DNA of 54,628 bases, taken from contig JAGXTF010000045.1 of assembly GCA_018333525.1 (NCBI GenBank), positions 1 through 54,628 on the forward strand, given 5' to 3'. Positions 1 through 7,568 of the stretch are shown here, piece after piece; position 1 is the stretch's first letter; each line of letters begins with the position of its first letter. The notes beneath the pieces were generated by a model. The model made no database searches, was not told the origin of the DNA, and saw only the letters and a program-made list of their open reading frames with translations. This DNA is from Bacteroidota bacterium (GTDB lineage: Bacteria; Bacteroidota; Bacteroidia; NS11-12g; UBA955). A program made the translations under genes and the position numbers.

Positions 1-57
1 GTATTTTGTAAAATACGTGGAATCAGCGAAGAAAGTCTGGCAAGAAAAACCAAATAG
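1..57 (+). CDS. Possible 3' end of a truncated upstream gene
   Basis: Frame 1 is open from the left edge and ends in TAG at 55-57, giving 18 residues that finish LARKTK. The stop lies 3 bases before the stop of the convergent cupredoxin gene, the spacing seen at the other convergent junctions here. That spacing is the main reason to think it is a real gene end. The fragment is too short to name a family, and frame 2 is also open across the edge, so this is a weak call. Confidence 0.3.
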   Translation, partial: VFCKIRGISEESLARKTK

Positions 58-60
58 ATT

Positions 61-651
61 TTATTCTACCAGCAGAATTTCCTTGCTAATTATTCCTTCT
101 TTATTTCTGATGATTGCTATAAAGGTACCACCATTTTCAATTGCAAATGTGGAGTTGCCGGTATTGGCAGTATAGGTGCTTACAAGTCTTCCCTGCAGGT
201 CAAACATATGAATATCCAGTGCCTGAGAGTTGGAATTATGAATTTGGAGTAACCCGTTTTTAACAGGATTTTCAATTTGAACTACAGAAGTTATTTTAAT
301 TTCAGAAGTTTTGTTTACCTGGTCAAATACTATCATTCCTTTCATACCTGCGGATGCGTGATTCTGACACACAAAAAAGATAGAATCGGTATTTGAAATA
401 GTAATTTGGTGGTTTGCGGTCTTGGTTCCCCAACCTCCGGCCAGTTCTGTAGTAAGACTTGCATCCCAGGTAGCTTTGCTAACCTGTACCAGCGGATGGG
501 TAGAGGATGCTTCAATGGTAACTACATCGTTCAATTGAACAAGCAGTAAATTCGGTGAATAGTTGGTTCCACTTATAGAAATTACGTGGTTGGTAGCGAA
601 AAGTGCAGTAGCACTCAAAAATGGTAATATGAGTAATTTTTTTAGCTTCAT
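61..651 (-). CDS. Secreted cupredoxin-like protein with T9SS sorting domain
   Basis: A 196-residue protein with an N-terminal signal peptide (about 1-19). Residues 20-112 look like a type 1 copper domain: His52 in a THPLVQV context, then a plastocyanin-style C-x2-H-x4-M ligand set at Cys95, His98 and Met103. Residues about 125-196 form a type A T9SS C-terminal sorting domain (a MFDLQGRLV strand, then GTFIAIIRN and KEILLVE). It is therefore probably exported by Sec and T9SS and placed on or outside the cell surface, where it could bind copper and carry electrons. The ligands and tail are seen; the redox role is inferred. It is transcribed divergently from the mevalonate operon. The ATG start is clear because no later start would keep the signal peptide. 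Confidence 0.8.
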   Translation of the reverse strand: MKLKKLLILPFLSATALFATNHVISISGTNYSPNLLLVQLNDVVTIEASSTHPLVQVSKATWDASLTTELAGGWGTKTANHQITISNTDSIFFVCQNHASAGMKGMIVFDQVNKTSEIKITSVVQIENPVKNGLLQIHNSNSQALDIHMFDLQGRLVSTYTANTGNSTFAIENGGTFIAIIRNKEGIISKEILLVE

Positions 652-656
652 AAATC

Positions 657-685
657 CAAAAGTAATGAAATATTCTCTTCTTCAA
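657..685 (-). promoter_or_regulatory. Bacteroidota promoter for the cupredoxin gene
   Basis: On the minus strand a TTG (685-683) is followed after 18 bases by TACTTTTG (664-657), matching the Bacteroidota -33/-7 consensus TTTG and TAnnTTTG. The -7 box ends only 5 bases before the ATG at 651, so the transcript would have almost no leader. Confidence 0.6.
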
Positions 686-695
686 AATTCAGTAA

Positions 696-703
696 TAGAT
701 TTG
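696..703 (+). promoter_or_regulatory. Putative -7 box for the mevalonate operon
   Basis: TAGATTTG matches TAnnTTTG and lies 7 bases before the TTG start at 711. No good -33 element is visible. It shares the 59-base divergent region with the cupredoxin promoter. Confidence 0.4.
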
Positions 704-710
704 AACCCTG

Positions 711-1640
711 TTGAAAACATATTTTGCCCCGGGTAAAGTGATGCTGTGCGGTGAATATACCGTTACTATAGGGATGGAATGCTTTGCTTTACCGGTTAGA
801 GCGGGGCAATGGCTTAAAGTTTGGGAAAGTCCATCCCCTTCCAATGCCAAAATTATTTGGGAAAGCAGGGATGAAGAGGGAAAAGTTTGGTTCTCAGCCA
901 GAATTGATTCTGATATTTTCCATGTTCAGGAAACTACCGATGAAAACCTTGCCAAAACCATCGTTTCCATACTCAGGGAAATTGAAAATCTCAAACCAGG
1001 TTTTTTTCACCACCGTTTGTTGCGAATGGAATTGGACCGCAGCTTTAGTCAAAATGATGGACTTGGAAGTAGCAGCACACTTATTTCATTGTTGTCGCAA
1101 TGGTCACAAACAGATCCATTCCGTTTGCAATTTCAGGTTTTTAGCGGGAGCGGATATGATATTGCCGTTGCCGGATTGCGCAAACCACTGATTTATTGGC
1201 TGGAGGAGCAAAAACCAAACTGGTCTGAATGGAAGCTGAATCCCGATCTTACACAGAATTGGTGGTTGTTATTTCCGGGTAAAAAAATGAATAGCAGAGA
1301 ATCCCTGGCATCTGTTGGCGAAACACTGCAACAGATTTCTTCAGATCCTTTGTTAAATGCACAACTGCAAACCATTCTTCAGAGTTTTCACAATCCTGCG
1401 AATACCGCAATGCTGGAAGCGGGATTGGAAATGTGGCAGGCGATATTATCCAATATTCTTCAACTGCCAAGAGCATATGATGATTTGGAAATTCAACCTG
1501 TAAAAGGAGGACTTTGCAAATGGCTCGGTGCCTGGGGTGGAGACGTCATTTTGGTGAATGAAACCATATTGGATGCATATCCGAATATTGCCGGAAGCAT
1601 GAATAAAAAGAAGTGGAACGAATTTGTAATTGCCGATTAA
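711..1640 (+). CDS. GYDIA-type GHMP kinase (mevalonate pathway)
   Basis: A 309-residue GHMP-superfamily small-molecule kinase. The N-terminal motif APGKVMLCGEY (6-16), the ATP-binding loop GLGSSST (117-123), the GSGYDIA signature (146-152) and a C-terminal glycine motif GAWGGD (about 267-272) are visible. The GYDIA motif is diagnostic of a Bacteroidota branch of GHMP kinases encoded beside mevalonate genes. Because mevalonate kinase and diphosphomevalonate decarboxylase follow directly, the missing step would be phosphomevalonate kinase. That assignment is inference from context. The start is TTG; its reading frame begins with the expected TYFAPGKV strand, and no ATG fits. It overlaps the next gene by 11 bases, implying translational coupling. 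Confidence 0.82.
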   Translation: MKTYFAPGKVMLCGEYTVTIGMECFALPVRAGQWLKVWESPSPSNAKIIWESRDEEGKVWFSARIDSDIFHVQETTDENLAKTIVSILREIENLKPGFFHHRLLRMELDRSFSQNDGLGSSSTLISLLSQWSQTDPFRLQFQVFSGSGYDIAVAGLRKPLIYWLEEQKPNWSEWKLNPDLTQNWWLLFPGKKMNSRESLASVGETLQQISSDPLLNAQLQTILQSFHNPANTAMLEAGLEMWQAILSNILQLPRAYDDLEIQPVKGGLCKWLGAWGGDVILVNETILDAYPNIAGSMNKKKWNEFVIAD

Positions 1641-2691
1641 TTTGGAAAACCAGAATTTAAGTTCCTATTACAGATGCCCCTCTAATATTGCATTGGTCAA
1701 ATATTGGGGTAAGAAAAACGGAGCGGCGCAAATACCTGCAAACCCCAGTATCAGTATTAATCTATCGGATTTGTACGCTGAAACTAAAGTGACCATACAA
1801 CATGGGAATGTTAGCGGCTTACCGGCGTTTTCATTTTTACTGGATGGCCAATCCAAAAATTCATTTCATTCCAAAATTGAGACATTTTTTAAGCGTATCT
1901 GGCAAGAATTTGAAGTAGTTCGAAATTTTCATCTGCATATTGAATCCCGCAATAATTTTCCGCATGGAACAGGAATAGCCAGCAGTGCTGCAGGTTTTGG
2001 CGCGCTGGCTTTATGTATATGTGATCTGGAGCAGCAAGTAACCGGAAAGGTATTTCCAAATTTTGAACAAGAGGCGAGTAAAATTGCGCGATTGGGATCC
2101 GGTTCTGCATGCAGGAGCATTCTACCCAATTTGGTGGAATGGGGTGAGCATAGCGAAGTGTCAAATAGCAGTAATCTGCATGCCATTGAAATACTCAAAC
2201 CGGAAAAAGGCAATGGTTTTCCTTTAATGGATATCGTGTTGATTGTGGATGCCGGAGAAAAAAAGGTGAGCAGTTCCGAGGGGCATTCCCTTTTGGATGC
2301 AAATCCTTATTCCGAAGTTCGATATGAAGTTGCTGTAAAGAATATTACCAACCTGATTCATGCCATTCGCAGGGATAACATGCGCAGTATCATTTCCATT
2401 GTGGAGAGCGAAGCCTTGCAACTCCACGCTATGATGATGGTATCCAGTCCATATTATATGCTTTTCAGACCAAATACAGTTGCAATTATCGAAAAGGTCT
2501 GGGAGTTCCGCGAAAAAAGTTCCCTTCCGGTTATGTTTACTTTAGATGCCGGGGCAAATGTGCACCTGCTGTTCCCTGAATTGTACAGAACACAGATTGT
2601 GAACTTTATAGAAACTGAGTTGTTACCTTTTTGCCAAAACGGATTGTACTTTTGCAGTGCAACCGGCGCGGCGCCGGTAAAACTGAATTGA
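1630..2691 (+). CDS. mvaD: Diphosphomevalonate decarboxylase
   Basis: A 353-residue GHMP-family enzyme that converts mevalonate diphosphate to isopentenyl diphosphate with ATP hydrolysis and loss of CO2. Recognition is strong: the family signature ALVKYWGKKN (21-30), the ATP loop around SSAAGFGAL (118-126), GSGSACRS (156-163), which contacts substrate, and the catalytic aspartate in TLDAGAN (Asp306). Length is normal for the family. The start is TTG at 1630, inside the end of the upstream kinase gene; no in-frame ATG lies before the conserved NIALVKYWG. The TGA stop shares one base with the ATG of the following mevalonate kinase (TGATG), so the three kinases look translationally coupled. Confidence 0.93.
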   Translation: MPINLENQNLSSYYRCPSNIALVKYWGKKNGAAQIPANPSISINLSDLYAETKVTIQHGNVSGLPAFSFLLDGQSKNSFHSKIETFFKRIWQEFEVVRNFHLHIESRNNFPHGTGIASSAAGFGALALCICDLEQQVTGKVFPNFEQEASKIARLGSGSACRSILPNLVEWGEHSEVSNSSNLHAIEILKPEKGNGFPLMDIVLIVDAGEKKVSSSEGHSLLDANPYSEVRYEVAVKNITNLIHAIRRDNMRSIISIVESEALQLHAMMMVSSPYYMLFRPNTVAIIEKVWEFREKSSLPVMFTLDAGANVHLLFPELYRTQIVNFIETELLPFCQNGLYFCSATGAAPVKLN

Positions 2692-3635
2692 TGATTAAAG
2701 ATCCGCTCTATTACGCAAAGATTCTTCTGTTTGGAGAATATGGAATTATTGAAGATTCCATGGGTCTGAGTATTCCATATCATTTTTATAAAGGCAAACT
2801 ATTGAAATCGGAGGACAACAAGGATGGAGCACATCGGGAATCCAATCAAAGTTTACAGGAATATTTTCAATTTTTGAAACATTCCTATGAGAGCGGCAAC
2901 TTGCCTTGTGAATTGGATTTAGTGTCTTTGGAAAATGACCTGAAAAACGGACTTTATTTCGATAGCAGCATTCCACAAGGTTTTGGAGTTGGTAGCAGTG
3001 GCGCTTTGGTTGCAGCTATTTACGATCAATATTGTAAGAATAAAATTGAGGAAAAAGATATTCAACATGGTGAAAATCTTTTGAAATTGAAAGGAATCCT
3101 CGCTTTTCTGGAAGGGTTTTTCCATGGAAAAAGTTCCGGTTTAGACCCCTTGATTTGTTATTTGAATTTACCCGTTCTGATTAAATCAAAAAGTGATGTT
3201 GGAACCGTAGTGATGCCCGGCAGTAAAGAGGATGCGCAAGGTGCGATATTCCTTTTAAACAGCGGAGCACCTGGCAAAACACAGGGCATGGTTTCCCTGT
3301 TTTTACAAAAACTGAAAGAAGATGGGTTTAGAAATTTGGTGAGAACCCAATTAAAAAAATACAATGATGAATGTATCAAAGCATTTTTAAAGGGAGACAC
3401 CAAACCATTGTTTGAAAATCTGAAAGAATTGAGTAAGTTATTTCTTGAAAATTTCAGACCCATGATTCCCGATAAATTTGAAGCACTTTGGAGAAAGGGG
3501 ATTGAAACAAATGCATATTACCTGAAACTGTGCGGCAGCGGTGGTGGTGGATTTGTGCTGGGTTTTACCCAGGATATAGAAAAAGCAAGACACCTTTTAA
3601 AAGGTGAAAAAATACAGGTAATACACCAATTGTAA
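2691..3635 (+). CDS. mvk: Mevalonate kinase-like GHMP kinase
   Basis: A 314-residue GHMP kinase, most likely phosphorylating mevalonate at the 5-hydroxyl. Visible motifs are AKILLFGEYGI (9-19), the ATP loop PQGFGVGSSGALVAA (95-109), HGKSSGLDPL (145-154) carrying the probable catalytic aspartate, and the C-terminal CGSGGGGF (about 281-288). A longer reading frame opens at 2631, but the ATG at 2691 is preferred: it overlaps the previous stop by one base and begins just before the conserved YYAKILLFGEY strand. It is the only gene of the four-gene set with an ATG start. Assignment between mevalonate and phosphomevalonate kinase rests on similarity and on the GYDIA kinase being present. Confidence 0.88.
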   Translation: MIKDPLYYAKILLFGEYGIIEDSMGLSIPYHFYKGKLLKSEDNKDGAHRESNQSLQEYFQFLKHSYESGNLPCELDLVSLENDLKNGLYFDSSIPQGFGVGSSGALVAAIYDQYCKNKIEEKDIQHGENLLKLKGILAFLEGFFHGKSSGLDPLICYLNLPVLIKSKSDVGTVVMPGSKEDAQGAIFLLNSGAPGKTQGMVSLFLQKLKEDGFRNLVRTQLKKYNDECIKAFLKGDTKPLFENLKELSKLFLENFRPMIPDKFEALWRKGIETNAYYLKLCGSGGGGFVLGFTQDIEKARHLLKGEKIQVIHQL

Positions 3636-3658
3636 TTGCTCCGTTTTTACGGAATATT

Positions 3659-4534
3659 TTGATAAATTTTCTTTTACTGTTAAAGGCTGTTAGATGGTAT
3701 AATGTTGCGCTTACACTGGTAAGTCAATATCTGATTGCAGTTTTTATTTTTGAAACACCCGGAAGCAGGATAGAGTTTATTTATGATACCAAACTGCATC
3801 TGATTATTTTAAGTTCCTGCTTGTCCTTGGCAGGTGCTTTTCTCATAAACGGCTTTTATGATTTGGACAAGGACTTGATTAACCAGCCGCAGCGGGTTGT
3901 TGTATATAAAAAACTAGGACAGGGATTTTTGCTGAATATTTATGCCGCGACTTGTGTATTTGCAATTTTACTGGGTTTGATAGCAAGCTTCAGTATTTTT
4001 ATTTTTGTAGGAGGATTAATTTTTACATTTTGGTTTTACAGCCATAAGTTGCAAAAATTACCGCTGATTCGTGAAGTAACAGCAACATTATTGGCAATTG
4101 CACCACTAATTGCAATATGGCTGCATTATGGAGCGACCTTTCATGCAGGATTTGTTTTGTACATGGGAAGTTTGGCCATTGTTGGTTTTACCAGAGAAGT
4201 AGTGAAAGATCTGGAAGGGAATAAAGGCAATATTATTTTTGGTTATCATACTGTTGTTGTTGCTGCAGGTAAGGAATTGGCAAAGCAATGGTTGGTTTTT
4301 GTAAATTTAATTCTCGCCATTATTTTTCTGATTGGCTTTGCATTATTTGTAAAAAACTGGGATTATTTTTCACTTATCAGTGGATTTAGCATAACCGCAT
4401 CCTTTCTTATCTCAGGAGCTTGTTTGGTGGCGAAATCCGACAATTTGTATCAGGTTGCCGATACGCTTTTAAAAGTTGTAATAGTGGTACATCTGGTTAG
4501 CCTGGCAATTGCGGGCTATATTTCATTCGGATAG
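3659..4534 (+). CDS. UbiA-family prenyltransferase, DGGGP synthase-like
   Basis: A 291-residue polytopic membrane protein of the UbiA superfamily, which transfers a polyprenyl chain to an acceptor. The first magnesium-diphosphate motif NxxxDxxxD is present as N64, D68 and D72 in NGFYDLDKD. The second acidic motif is REVVKDLEGNKG (about 178-190). This sequence type in Bacteroidota is usually annotated as geranylgeranylglycerol-phosphate geranylgeranyltransferase; the real acceptor is not known from the sequence. Its position 23 bases after mevalonate kinase suggests it uses isoprenoids made by this operon. The start is TTG at 3659. The last 12 bases overlap the convergent acetyltransferase gene. 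Confidence 0.8.
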   Translation: MINFLLLLKAVRWYNVALTLVSQYLIAVFIFETPGSRIEFIYDTKLHLIILSSCLSLAGAFLINGFYDLDKDLINQPQRVVVYKKLGQGFLLNIYAATCVFAILLGLIASFSIFIFVGGLIFTFWFYSHKLQKLPLIREVTATLLAIAPLIAIWLHYGATFHAGFVLYMGSLAIVGFTREVVKDLEGNKGNIIFGYHTVVVAAGKELAKQWLVFVNLILAIIFLIGFALFVKNWDYFSLISGFSITASFLISGACLVAKSDNLYQVADTLLKVVIVVHLVSLAIAGYISFG

Positions 4535-4957
4535 GTTTTTAACAAAGTGAAAACCTTTGCGCACATAACCATGGCGCTCATAAAACCTGTGTCCGCCTTC
4601 ATTATCCAGATAAGCATCCAGCATCATTACTTCACAGGCGTTTTCTCTCGCAATTTGCTCTAGTTTTTTCTGTAAAATTTCACCAATTCCCATGGATCTG
4701 AACTCCCGGTCCACCACCACATTATCAGGTTCTATATATTTTCCGCAGTATAATTTATGCCCAATCCAATAACCTGAAATTGCCACACATCGCTCACCTG
4801 AAAATATACCGAGCAGGTGGTAATTTTTATATTGCATCATAGTAGTCATCCGCCTTTCAAATTCTTCCTGGCTAAGCCTTGGATTCAACTGGTGGTAAAC
4901 AGGAAATACTGCAAGTCGCTCCTGTAATGAAATTATTTCTTTCGTGAAATGTTCCAT
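4523..4957 (-). CDS. GNAT-family N-acetyltransferase
   Basis: A 144-residue single-domain acetyltransferase of the GNAT fold. The acetyl-CoA binding region VVVDREFRSMGIGEILQKKL (about 81-100) has the R-x-x-G-I-G pattern. The following strand EVMMLDAYLDNEGGHRFYERHGY has the usual FYERHGY ending. The substrate cannot be told from sequence. I chose ATG at 4957 rather than a TTG at 4963, because that TTG lies inside a good -7 promoter box (TAGTTTTG). The gene ends inside the 3' end of the UbiA gene. Confidence 0.85.
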   Translation of the reverse strand: MEHFTKEIISLQERLAVFPVYHQLNPRLSQEEFERRMTTMMQYKNYHLLGIFSGERCVAISGYWIGHKLYCGKYIEPDNVVVDREFRSMGIGEILQKKLEQIARENACEVMMLDAYLDNEGGHRFYERHGYVRKGFHFVKNLSE

Positions 4958-4960
4958 ACA

Positions 4961-4989
4961 CAAAACTATATCCGAAATTTAGAGTTCAA
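4961..4989 (-). promoter_or_regulatory. Bacteroidota promoter for the GNAT gene
   Basis: The minus strand carries TTG (4989-4987), an 18-base spacer and TAGTTTTG (4968-4961), the same architecture and spacing as the cupredoxin promoter. The -7 box ends 3 bases before the ATG at 4957, so the mRNA is expected to be leaderless or close to it. Confidence 0.6.
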
Positions 4990-5009
4990 AATAATTATCA
5001 CAGAATATT

Positions 5010-5017
5010 TATCTTTG
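5010..5017 (+). promoter_or_regulatory. Putative -7 box for priA
   Basis: TATCTTTG matches TAnnTTTG and ends 5 bases before the GTG start at 5023. No clear TTG is found 17-23 bases upstream. It lies close to the divergent GNAT promoter. Confidence 0.45.
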
Positions 5018-5022
5018 ACAAG

Positions 5023-7479
5023 GTGTCGGAACGGATTACTCTATTTGCCCATGTGTTGCTTCCGCTACCGGTTCCAAAAGCGTATACATACCGTGTACCT
5101 GTGGAATGGAATGATAATCTGGAGATTGGGCAAAGGGTAGTGGTGCAATTTGGCCCCAGAAAAATATATGCTGGAATTGTTTTGGATTTTACAGATCAGC
5201 CACCTGAGAAATACCAGGCTTCCTATATTTTAGAAATACTGGATGAAAATCCGTTGGTGACACCGGTTCAATTGAAATTCTGGGAATGGATGGCACGCTA
5301 TTATATGTGCTATCAGGGAGAAGTTATGGCGGCTGCTTTGCCGGCCGGATACAGGCTTCAAAGTGAAAGTGTGGTTGTGTTGAATCCGGATTTTCAGGAA
5401 GAGGATGCTGAGGAAATGGATGAAAAAGAATGGCAAATCATTTATGCATTGCAACAGAAAAAACAATTAAAAATTGAAGAAGCTGCAACAGTAATTGGTT
5501 TAAAAACTGCGATGAAATATATCAAGTCATTGTATTTGCGCGGTATCATTTATATGCAGGAAGAAATCAGGGAGAATTTTCGTCCTAAAACGGAGACCTA
5601 TCTGCGCATGAATGAAGTTTGGAATGATGAGGAATTTGCTAAAAAAACGCTGGATACATTAGAGAAAAAAGCACCCAAACAGGCTTCGGTTATTCTGGCT
5701 TTACTGGGTATGGGCAAAGGGGAATTCTCGAAAAAAATATTAACCAATAATTATGGCATTGAGAGCAGCCATATAAAAACTTTAGAAAAAAAAGGGCTTT
5801 TGGATGTGTTTGAAAAACGCACAGAAAGGTATTTGCAACATCAGACAACTATTGCAGAATTTGAATTGACTGAAGTTCAAAGGGAAGCAGTATCATTGAT
5901 AAATCAGTCATTTCAGGAAAATAAACCGGCAGTATTATTCGGCATTACAGGTAGTGGAAAAACCTATGTATATATCCATTTTATACGCGAACAGTTAAAG
6001 CAGGGAAAACAAATATTATATCTGTTGCCCGAAGTGGCTTTAACGGAGCATTTGGTTAGCAGATTGTCTGAATTCTTCGGAGAAAAAATGGCGGTTTGGC
6101 ACAATTATTTTTCTGGAAGTGAGAGAACTGAAATTTATGAATCCATAAAAAACGGAAGTATTCAAATACTGGTGGGCGCGCGTTCCGCTTTATTTGCTCC
6201 GTTTAAAAATCTGGGATTGATTGTAATTGACGAAGAGCATGAAACTTCATTCAAACAATTTGAAAAAAGACCTCATTATCATGGAAGAGATTCTGCATTG
6301 TATTTGGCTGGTATTTGGAAATGCAATGTTTTAATGGGTTCTGCAACCCCTTCATACGAAGTGATGCATGCTTGTGAAGCCGGTAAAATGACTTTGGTTC
6401 CTTTAAAAAAGAGATATTCGGAAACACAGGAACCTGAAATTGAAATTTTGCATTTGGGTGAAGCAAAAAGGCAGAATAAAATGAAAGACATTTTCAGTTT
6501 GCCCATGTTGGAAGAGATTCAAAGACAACTGGATTCAAAAGGTCAGGTAATATTATTTCAAAACCGAAAAGGTTATGTTCCCTATATCAGCTGTGATTTT
6601 TGCGGATTTACCTCTCACTGCATCAATTGTGATATTGCACTTACTTATTATAAAAGTCTTAAAACACAGAAGTGCAATTACTGCGGTTACACCCAGGATC
6701 CACCAGCGCAATGCCCTGCCTGTGGAAGCAATTCTCTGAGCATGCGGGGATTTGGTACCGAGAGAATTGCCGAGGAATTATCTCTGTTATTTCCGGATGC
6801 CAGAATTTCGAGATTTGACCAGGAGAGTATTCGAAAGCGCAGTGATTTTCAAAAAATATTGAATGGATTTGAAAACGGTAGTATTGATATTTTGGTTGGC
6901 ACCCAATTGTTGAGCAAAGGACTGGATTTTAAAAATGTGGGATTGGTGGCAGTTCCAGATGCGGATATGCTCATTAACATTCCGGATTTCAGAAGCCATG
7001 AAAGGGCATTTCAGCAGTTGCATCAGGTTGCGGGAAGATCCGGCCGGGGAACAAAGCGGGGTAAAGTAATGGTGCAAACCTATCAGGCAGCACACCCTGT
7101 GATTCAGGCTTTGGTGGAAAATGATTACAACGGTTTAGCAAAACAGGAACTTGAAATGCGCAAAATGTTGTTATACCCACCATTTTCCAGATTAATTAAA
7201 ATCATTTTCAGGCATAAAGAAAACCAATTGGTACATGAAGCTGCACACGCCTTTGGAAACACGATAAAAAAAGTAATGGCGGATCGCGTGGTTGGTCCGC
7301 AACCACCGGTAGTGAGTAAAGTGCGCAATTATTATATTCAGCAGATGTTGGTGAAAATGGATCCAACCAAAGACAATATCGGCAGTATAAAAAAATACCT
7401 TACTGACGTGGAACAGGTCTTGCGCAAAACTCCCGAATTCCGAAGTGTGCGTCTGGATTTTGACGTGGATCCGCAATAA
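5023..7479 (+). CDS. priA: Primosomal protein N' (replication restart helicase PriA)
   Basis: An 818-residue superfamily 2 helicase that reloads the replisome at stalled forks. The N-terminal 3'-DNA-binding domain is at about 1-105. The Walker A motif is GITGSGKT (307-314) and the DEEH box lies near residue 403. A zinc-binding insertion at about 523-570 has eight cysteines in four CxxC-type pairs, as expected for PriA. Helicase motifs V and VI follow (GTQLLSKGLDF; QVAGRSGRG). Length is slightly above the E. coli protein and normal for Bacteroidota. The start is GTG, with LFAHVLLPLPVPKAYTY directly after it, matching the conserved N-terminus. Confidence 0.96.
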   Translation: MSERITLFAHVLLPLPVPKAYTYRVPVEWNDNLEIGQRVVVQFGPRKIYAGIVLDFTDQPPEKYQASYILEILDENPLVTPVQLKFWEWMARYYMCYQGEVMAAALPAGYRLQSESVVVLNPDFQEEDAEEMDEKEWQIIYALQQKKQLKIEEAATVIGLKTAMKYIKSLYLRGIIYMQEEIRENFRPKTETYLRMNEVWNDEEFAKKTLDTLEKKAPKQASVILALLGMGKGEFSKKILTNNYGIESSHIKTLEKKGLLDVFEKRTERYLQHQTTIAEFELTEVQREAVSLINQSFQENKPAVLFGITGSGKTYVYIHFIREQLKQGKQILYLLPEVALTEHLVSRLSEFFGEKMAVWHNYFSGSERTEIYESIKNGSIQILVGARSALFAPFKNLGLIVIDEEHETSFKQFEKRPHYHGRDSALYLAGIWKCNVLMGSATPSYEVMHACEAGKMTLVPLKKRYSETQEPEIEILHLGEAKRQNKMKDIFSLPMLEEIQRQLDSKGQVILFQNRKGYVPYISCDFCGFTSHCINCDIALTYYKSLKTQKCNYCGYTQDPPAQCPACGSNSLSMRGFGTERIAEELSLLFPDARISRFDQESIRKRSDFQKILNGFENGSIDILVGTQLLSKGLDFKNVGLVAVPDADMLINIPDFRSHERAFQQLHQVAGRSGRGTKRGKVMVQTYQAAHPVIQALVENDYNGLAKQELEMRKMLLYPPFSRLIKIIFRHKENQLVHEAAHAFGNTIKKVMADRVVGPQPPVVSKVRNYYIQQMLVKMDPTKDNIGSIKKYLTDVEQVLRKTPEFRSVRLDFDVDPQ

Positions 7480-7522
7480 AAATCCAAATGAAAAAGTACA
7501 TTTAGAGTCGTGACTTTAGTCC

Positions 7523-7553
7523 TTGTGAAATTTGATTCACTTTCGTTATTTTG
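7523..7553 (+). promoter_or_regulatory. Putative hppD promoter with inverted repeat
   Basis: A TTG at 7523 and an imperfect -7 box TATTTTG at 7547-7553 are separated by 21 bases. The spacer contains an inverted repeat, GTGAA (7525-7529) and TTCAC (7536-7540), separated by six bases. A repressor site overlapping the promoter would fit, but this is only a motif observation. Confidence 0.3.
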
Positions 7554-7568
7554 TGGACTTAGAATAAA

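Noticed and set aside
4958-4963. TTG start at 4963 for the GNAT gene
   Set aside because: It falls in the TTTG of a good -7 promoter box; the ATG at 4957 is better.
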